9,594 nt of DNA. It comes from Alphaproteobacteria bacterium. GTDB taxonomy: Bacteria; Pseudomonadota; Alphaproteobacteria; Rhodospirillales; Magnetospirillaceae. A model generated the notes under the pieces. The model was not told the origin of the DNA. It searched no databases and saw only the letters and a program-made list of their open reading frames with translations. Within the stretch, counting starts at the first letter, position 1, and each line of letters opens with the position of its first letter. Shown here piece by piece: positions 7,345 through 9,594 of this stretch. A program made the translations under genes and the position numbers. The stretch covers positions 1 through 9,594 of the forward strand of contig JADFZP010000089.1 in NCBI GenBank assembly GCA_015232485.1, written 5' to 3'.

Positions 7345-7540
7345 TGCACTGACGCCAACAAAAGATTCACTTTTGTCCCCTTTTCCGTCATGGCCGGGCT
7401 TGACCCGGCCATCCACGTCTGACCGCGGAAGAGAAAGCGGAAACAACGGCTTGTACGGCTGTCATGTGGATGCCCGGATCAAGTCCGGGCATGACGGCGT
7501 GGGAGGTTGCCTGTATCTTTTGAATGAATCCGTGCACTAG
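7341..7540. repeat. 200-bp palindromic (MITE-like) element flanked by CTAG
   Basis: The ends 7341-7370 and 7511-7540 are inverted copies matching at 22 of 30 positions, including the outer nine (CTAGTGCAC) and an inner CAAAAGAT. If the palindromic CTAG at each border (7341-7344, 7537-7540) is counted as target duplication, the mobile part is TGCAC...GTGCA. Inside are two inverted copies of the GTCATG..CCATCCAC repeat common in alphaproteobacteria. Each forms its own hairpin: ATGGCCGGG with CCCGGCCAT (7390-7398/7404-7412) and ATGCCCGGA with TCCGGGCAT (7470-7478/7484-7492). There is no transposase gene. The left end interrupts the antitoxin/toxin junction and the right end lies inside the tam reading frame. 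As transcribed RNA it would fold into long hairpins and could terminate both convergent transcripts. Confidence 0.8.
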
Positions 7541-8297
7541 CCACCATGAATAGCCGGCGGAAGGGGAAGGGCGTCACGCCATCGGCGCGGCGCGGATAGG
7601 CGTGGGCCACGCAGGCGGCGTAGGCGGCCAGGAAGCCTTCGGCGTGATCGGGCGGCAGCGCGTCGAGCAGCGGCCGCAAGGCGGTGCCGCGGGTCCATTC
7701 CAGCACCGGATTGGCGCCGGTCAGGGCGTGTAGATATTCCGTTTCCCAAATGTCGGGGTCGACGGCGCCCAGGCCGCACAGCAGGGCGTGGTAGACGGCC
7801 GCCTCGGCGACGGGGGCCGGGCGCAGGATTTCGCGCAGAGCCTCGGCCCACGGACCCGACTCGGCCGTGTCGGCCAGACAGCGATGCGACGGGGCCCGAT
7901 GGTTGCGCGGCATCTGCACGGCCAGCGCGCCGCCCGGACCCAAGTGATCGAACAGGCGCTTGAACAGCGACTCGTGGTCGTCCAGCCAATGCAGCGCGGC
8001 GTTGCTGAAGATCAGGTCGCAAGGCTGGTCGGGCGCCCAGTCGGCAAGGTCGGCGCGCACCCACTCGACGTTGGGATGGGCGCCCTTGGCGCGGGCCAGC
8101 ATCTCCAGGGACGAATCGACGCCGACCACCCGCGCCTCGGGCCAACGCTCGGCCAGCAGGGCGGTGACGTTGCCGGCGCCGCAGCCCAGATCGAAGATCA
8201 CCCGCGGCGCGTCCAGGTCGATTCGGGCCAGCAGGTCGAGCGCCGGGCGCAGCCGGTGATCGGCGAATTTGAGGTACTGCGCGGGGTCCCAGGTCAT
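7479..8297 (-). CDS. tam: Trans-aconitate 2-methyltransferase-like SAM methyltransferase, C-terminus replaced by repeat element
   Basis: This class I SAM-dependent methyltransferase has 272 aa; Tam enzymes are about 250-260. Tam esterifies trans-aconitate, a spontaneous by-product that inhibits aconitase. It starts MTWDPAQYLKFADHRLRPALDLL, the usual Tam N-terminus ('W.P.QYL.F...R.RPA.DLL'). Motif I is DLGCGAGN (36-43), the acidic end of strand 2 is in VVGVDSS (57-63), and DLIFSNAALHWL (94-105) is a family hallmark. The domain reaches its normal end at 'FPFRRLFMVA' (244-253). The remaining ~19 residues (SARIHSKDTGNLPRRHART) are read through the 200-bp palindromic element and are not family-like. 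The ATG overlaps the zapE stop as ATGA, and an AGGAG ribosome site lies 8 nt upstream, so the two genes are coupled. The enzyme is probably still active since the catalytic fold is complete. Confidence 0.9.
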   Translation of the reverse strand: MTWDPAQYLKFADHRLRPALDLLARIDLDAPRVIFDLGCGAGNVTALLAERWPEARVVGVDSSLEMLARAKGAHPNVEWVRADLADWAPDQPCDLIFSNAALHWLDDHESLFKRLFDHLGPGGALAVQMPRNHRAPSHRCLADTAESGPWAEALREILRPAPVAEAAVYHALLCGLGAVDPDIWETEYLHALTGANPVLEWTRGTALRPLLDALPPDHAEGFLAAYAACVAHAYPRRADGVTPFPFRRLFMVASARIHSKDTGNLPRRHART

Positions 8298-9403
8298 GTC
8301 AGGTGCTCCTGCCGCAGATAGGTCGCCGACTGCATCTCGATCAGGCGGCTGACCGTGCGCTGGAATTCGAAATGGCCGTCGCCCTCGGGGTAGAGAAGCG
8401 GGGGCGGGGCGGCGGCCGAGCAGACCAGCGTCACCTTGTGCTCGTACAGGGCGTCGATCAAGGTGACGAAGCGGCGCGCTTCGTTGCGCATGTCGGGACC
8501 CATCACCGGCACGCCGGTCAGGATCATGGTGTGGTAGTGGGTGGCCAGCGCCAGATAATCCGATGGCCCCAGCGCGCGTCCGCACAATTCCTCGAAGGTG
8601 AAGCGCGCCACGCCGTCGGCGGTGGCCGGCACCTCCAGGCGGCGGTCGTGGACGGTCAGCGCGTCGCGCTGCGGCACCTGTCCGCCGGTCATTTGGGCGA
8701 AGCAGGCGTCGGCGTCCCAGTCGTGGCCGCCCATCGGCGTGTGATAGACGCGCAGGCCCAACTTGCGGCCCAGCCGGTAGTCGCGCTCGCTGTTCAGTTC
8801 CAGCAGGTCCAGGCGCTGGTTGATCAGGGCGATGAAGGGCAGGAAGCGCTCGCGCTGAAGGCCGTCCTTGTACAGATCGTCGGGCGCCCGGTTCGAGGTG
8901 GTGACGATCACCACGCCATTGTCGAACAGCGCCTGGAACAGCCGTCCCACCACCATCGCGTCGGCGATGTCGCCGATCTGCAATTCGTCCAGGCACAGCA
9001 GCCAGGACTCCAGGGCGATCCGCCGCGCCAGCCGGGGGATCGGGTCCTCCTGGGCCTTGCGCAGGACGTTCAATTCCTTGTGGACGTCGCGCATGAATTC
9101 GTGGAAGTGGACCCGGCGCTTGGCCTCGACGGTGGTCGATTCGTGGAACAAGTCCATCAGCATCGACTTGCCGCGCCCGACATGGCCGAAGATGTAAAGC
9201 CCCTGCGGCGGCTGCGGCTCGTATTTGCGGCGCCCCAGGCCGAAGCGGTCGCGCCAGCCGGTCTGCCCCAGCGACGGCCGGTAATGCTGCAACGCGTGGT
9301 GCAGGCTTTGCAGCTTCTCGGCCGCCAAGCCCTGCGCGGGGTCCGGCTTCAAACCACCCGAGGCGAGCCGGGCGCGATATGCGGCGAGAGGTCCGTCGGT
9401 CAT
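8294..9403 (-). CDS. zapE: Cell division protein ZapE (AFG1-family ATPase)
   Basis: This 369-aa P-loop ATPase matches ZapE/AFG1 in length. ZapE joins the division ring late and destabilises FtsZ polymers in an ATP-dependent way; the mitochondrial relative AFG1/LACE1 acts in protein quality control. The Walker A motif is GHVGRGKSM (73-81), preceded by the family's 'PQGLYIFG'. Walker B is LLCLDELQ (135-142), followed by the hallmark 'IGDIADAMVVGRLFQALF', and sensor 1 is VTTSN (167-171). Further family segments are 'HFHEFMRDVH' (99-108), 'RERFLPFIALI' (184-194) and, near the C-terminus, 'NEARRFVTLIDALYEHKVTLVCSA'. The start at 9403 gives the usual MTDGPLAAYR N-terminus, although the ribosome site is poor. 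The gene ends in a 4-bp ATGA overlap with tam. Confidence 0.95.
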   Translation of the reverse strand: MTDGPLAAYRARLASGGLKPDPAQGLAAEKLQSLHHALQHYRPSLGQTGWRDRFGLGRRKYEPQPPQGLYIFGHVGRGKSMLMDLFHESTTVEAKRRVHFHEFMRDVHKELNVLRKAQEDPIPRLARRIALESWLLCLDELQIGDIADAMVVGRLFQALFDNGVVIVTTSNRAPDDLYKDGLQRERFLPFIALINQRLDLLELNSERDYRLGRKLGLRVYHTPMGGHDWDADACFAQMTGGQVPQRDALTVHDRRLEVPATADGVARFTFEELCGRALGPSDYLALATHYHTMILTGVPVMGPDMRNEARRFVTLIDALYEHKVTLVCSAAAPPPLLYPEGDGHFEFQRTVSRLIEMQSATYLRQEHLT

Positions 9404-9430
9404 CGAAGCCGATTCATGTTGCAGCGCAAC

Positions 9431-9458
9431 AGGATAGCCGAACCGCGCGGGATTACAA
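9431..9458 (-). promoter_or_regulatory. Sigma-70 promoter of the zapE-tam operon
   Basis: Leftward TTGTAA (9458-9453), a 16-bp spacer and TATCCT (9436-9431) closely resemble the adenosine kinase promoter elsewhere in the window (TTGTAC-N16-TATACT). The predicted start near 9424 leaves a leader of about 20 nt before the zapE ATG at 9403. Confidence 0.55.
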
Positions 9459-9484
9459 GGGGGTCGGAGGCAACTCGTCCAACG

Positions 9485-9594
9485 CCTTCGTCATCCCCGC
9501 GAAGGTGCGGGTGTTCGCCGGTATTTGAGCACGCGGCTCCGCGGTGACACGTGGATGCCCGTGTCAAGCACGGGCATGACGGCGAAGGGTCGGT
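9485..9594. repeat. Second GTCATG..CCATCCAC-family palindromic repeat (may continue past the window)
   Basis: ATGCCCGTG (9555-9563) pairs with CACGGGCAT (9569-9577) around a TCAAG loop, the same loop as in the 7470-7492 hairpin; the flanks (GTGG before, GACGGCG after) also match that copy. At the left, CCTTCGTCATCCCCGC (9485-9500) is inverted relative to the right end ATGACGGCGAAGG (9576-9588) with a 2-bp difference, so the whole forms an imperfect palindrome of about 100 bp. No protein-coding content is seen. It lies upstream of the zapE promoter. Confidence 0.7.

Noticed and set aside
7322..7540. 72-codon plus-strand frame as an intact small protein
   Set aside because: After six toxin-like codons it merely translates the palindromic element; its 'SWPGLTRPST' and 'RIKSGHD' segments are the usual translation of this repeat family.
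7341..7540. CRISPR array
   Set aside because: The repeats are inverted palindromes and not regularly spaced direct repeats, and there are no cas genes.
8298..8996. Upstream extension of the tam frame to 8996
   Set aside because: This is an out-of-frame shadow within zapE; the ATGA overlap and ribosome site fix the start at 8297.
9404..9418. Five-codon leader ORF overlapping the zapE start as ATGA
   Set aside because: Too short to distinguish from chance and no ribosome site precedes it.
8303..9547. 414-codon plus-strand frame antisense to zapE
   Set aside because: Shadow of zapE with Gln/His/Arg-rich composition and no domain.

Overview
The window is high-GC DNA with the gene content and codon use of an alphaproteobacterium. 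The best guess is Rhodospirillales (Magnetospirillum-like), judging from the PfkB-type adenosine kinase next to typA, the ZapE-Tam pair, the EI24 and bactofilin proteins, and GTCATG..CCATCCAC palindromic repeats of the kind common in this class. The genus is an inference.

Left part (1-2404, all leftward). An operon runs EI24 membrane protein, bactofilin, small lipoprotein. It ends in a large hairpin whose arms are three near-identical 9-bp units. Beyond the hairpin, a gene cut by the window edge (conserved-looking, function unknown) is preceded by a textbook sigma-54 promoter (TGGCACG-N4-TTGCT).

Centre (2405-5428). A 140-bp divergent intergenic region carries a strong sigma-70 promoter for a rightward adenosine kinase-typA (BipA GTPase) operon. 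The operon ends in a perfect 15-bp stem-loop, which it shares with the convergent genes to its right.

Accessory part (5429-7540). This stretch has visibly lower GC and mixed codon use. It holds a leftward, translationally coupled (TGATG) pair of unrecognised proteins: a 130-aa protein with an HxDWWP motif and a 374-aa DUF6575-like protein. Divergent from the pair is a Phd/YefM-type antitoxin with repeated ATGGTCAT boxes upstream. The partner toxin is missing: its likely GTG start is visible, but six codons later the sequence enters a 200-bp imperfect palindrome bounded by CTAG on both sides. The other end of that palindrome supplies the last ~20 codons of tam.

Right part (7479-9594, leftward). 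zapE (AFG1-family ATPase) and tam (trans-aconitate 2-methyltransferase-like) overlap by ATGA and share a promoter upstream of zapE. Another copy of the GTCATG palindrome family closes the window.

The most interesting parts are the uncharacterised two-gene operon, the palindromic element that appears to have broken a toxin-antitoxin module and rewritten the Tam C-terminus, and the sigma-54 promoter in front of a protein of unknown function.
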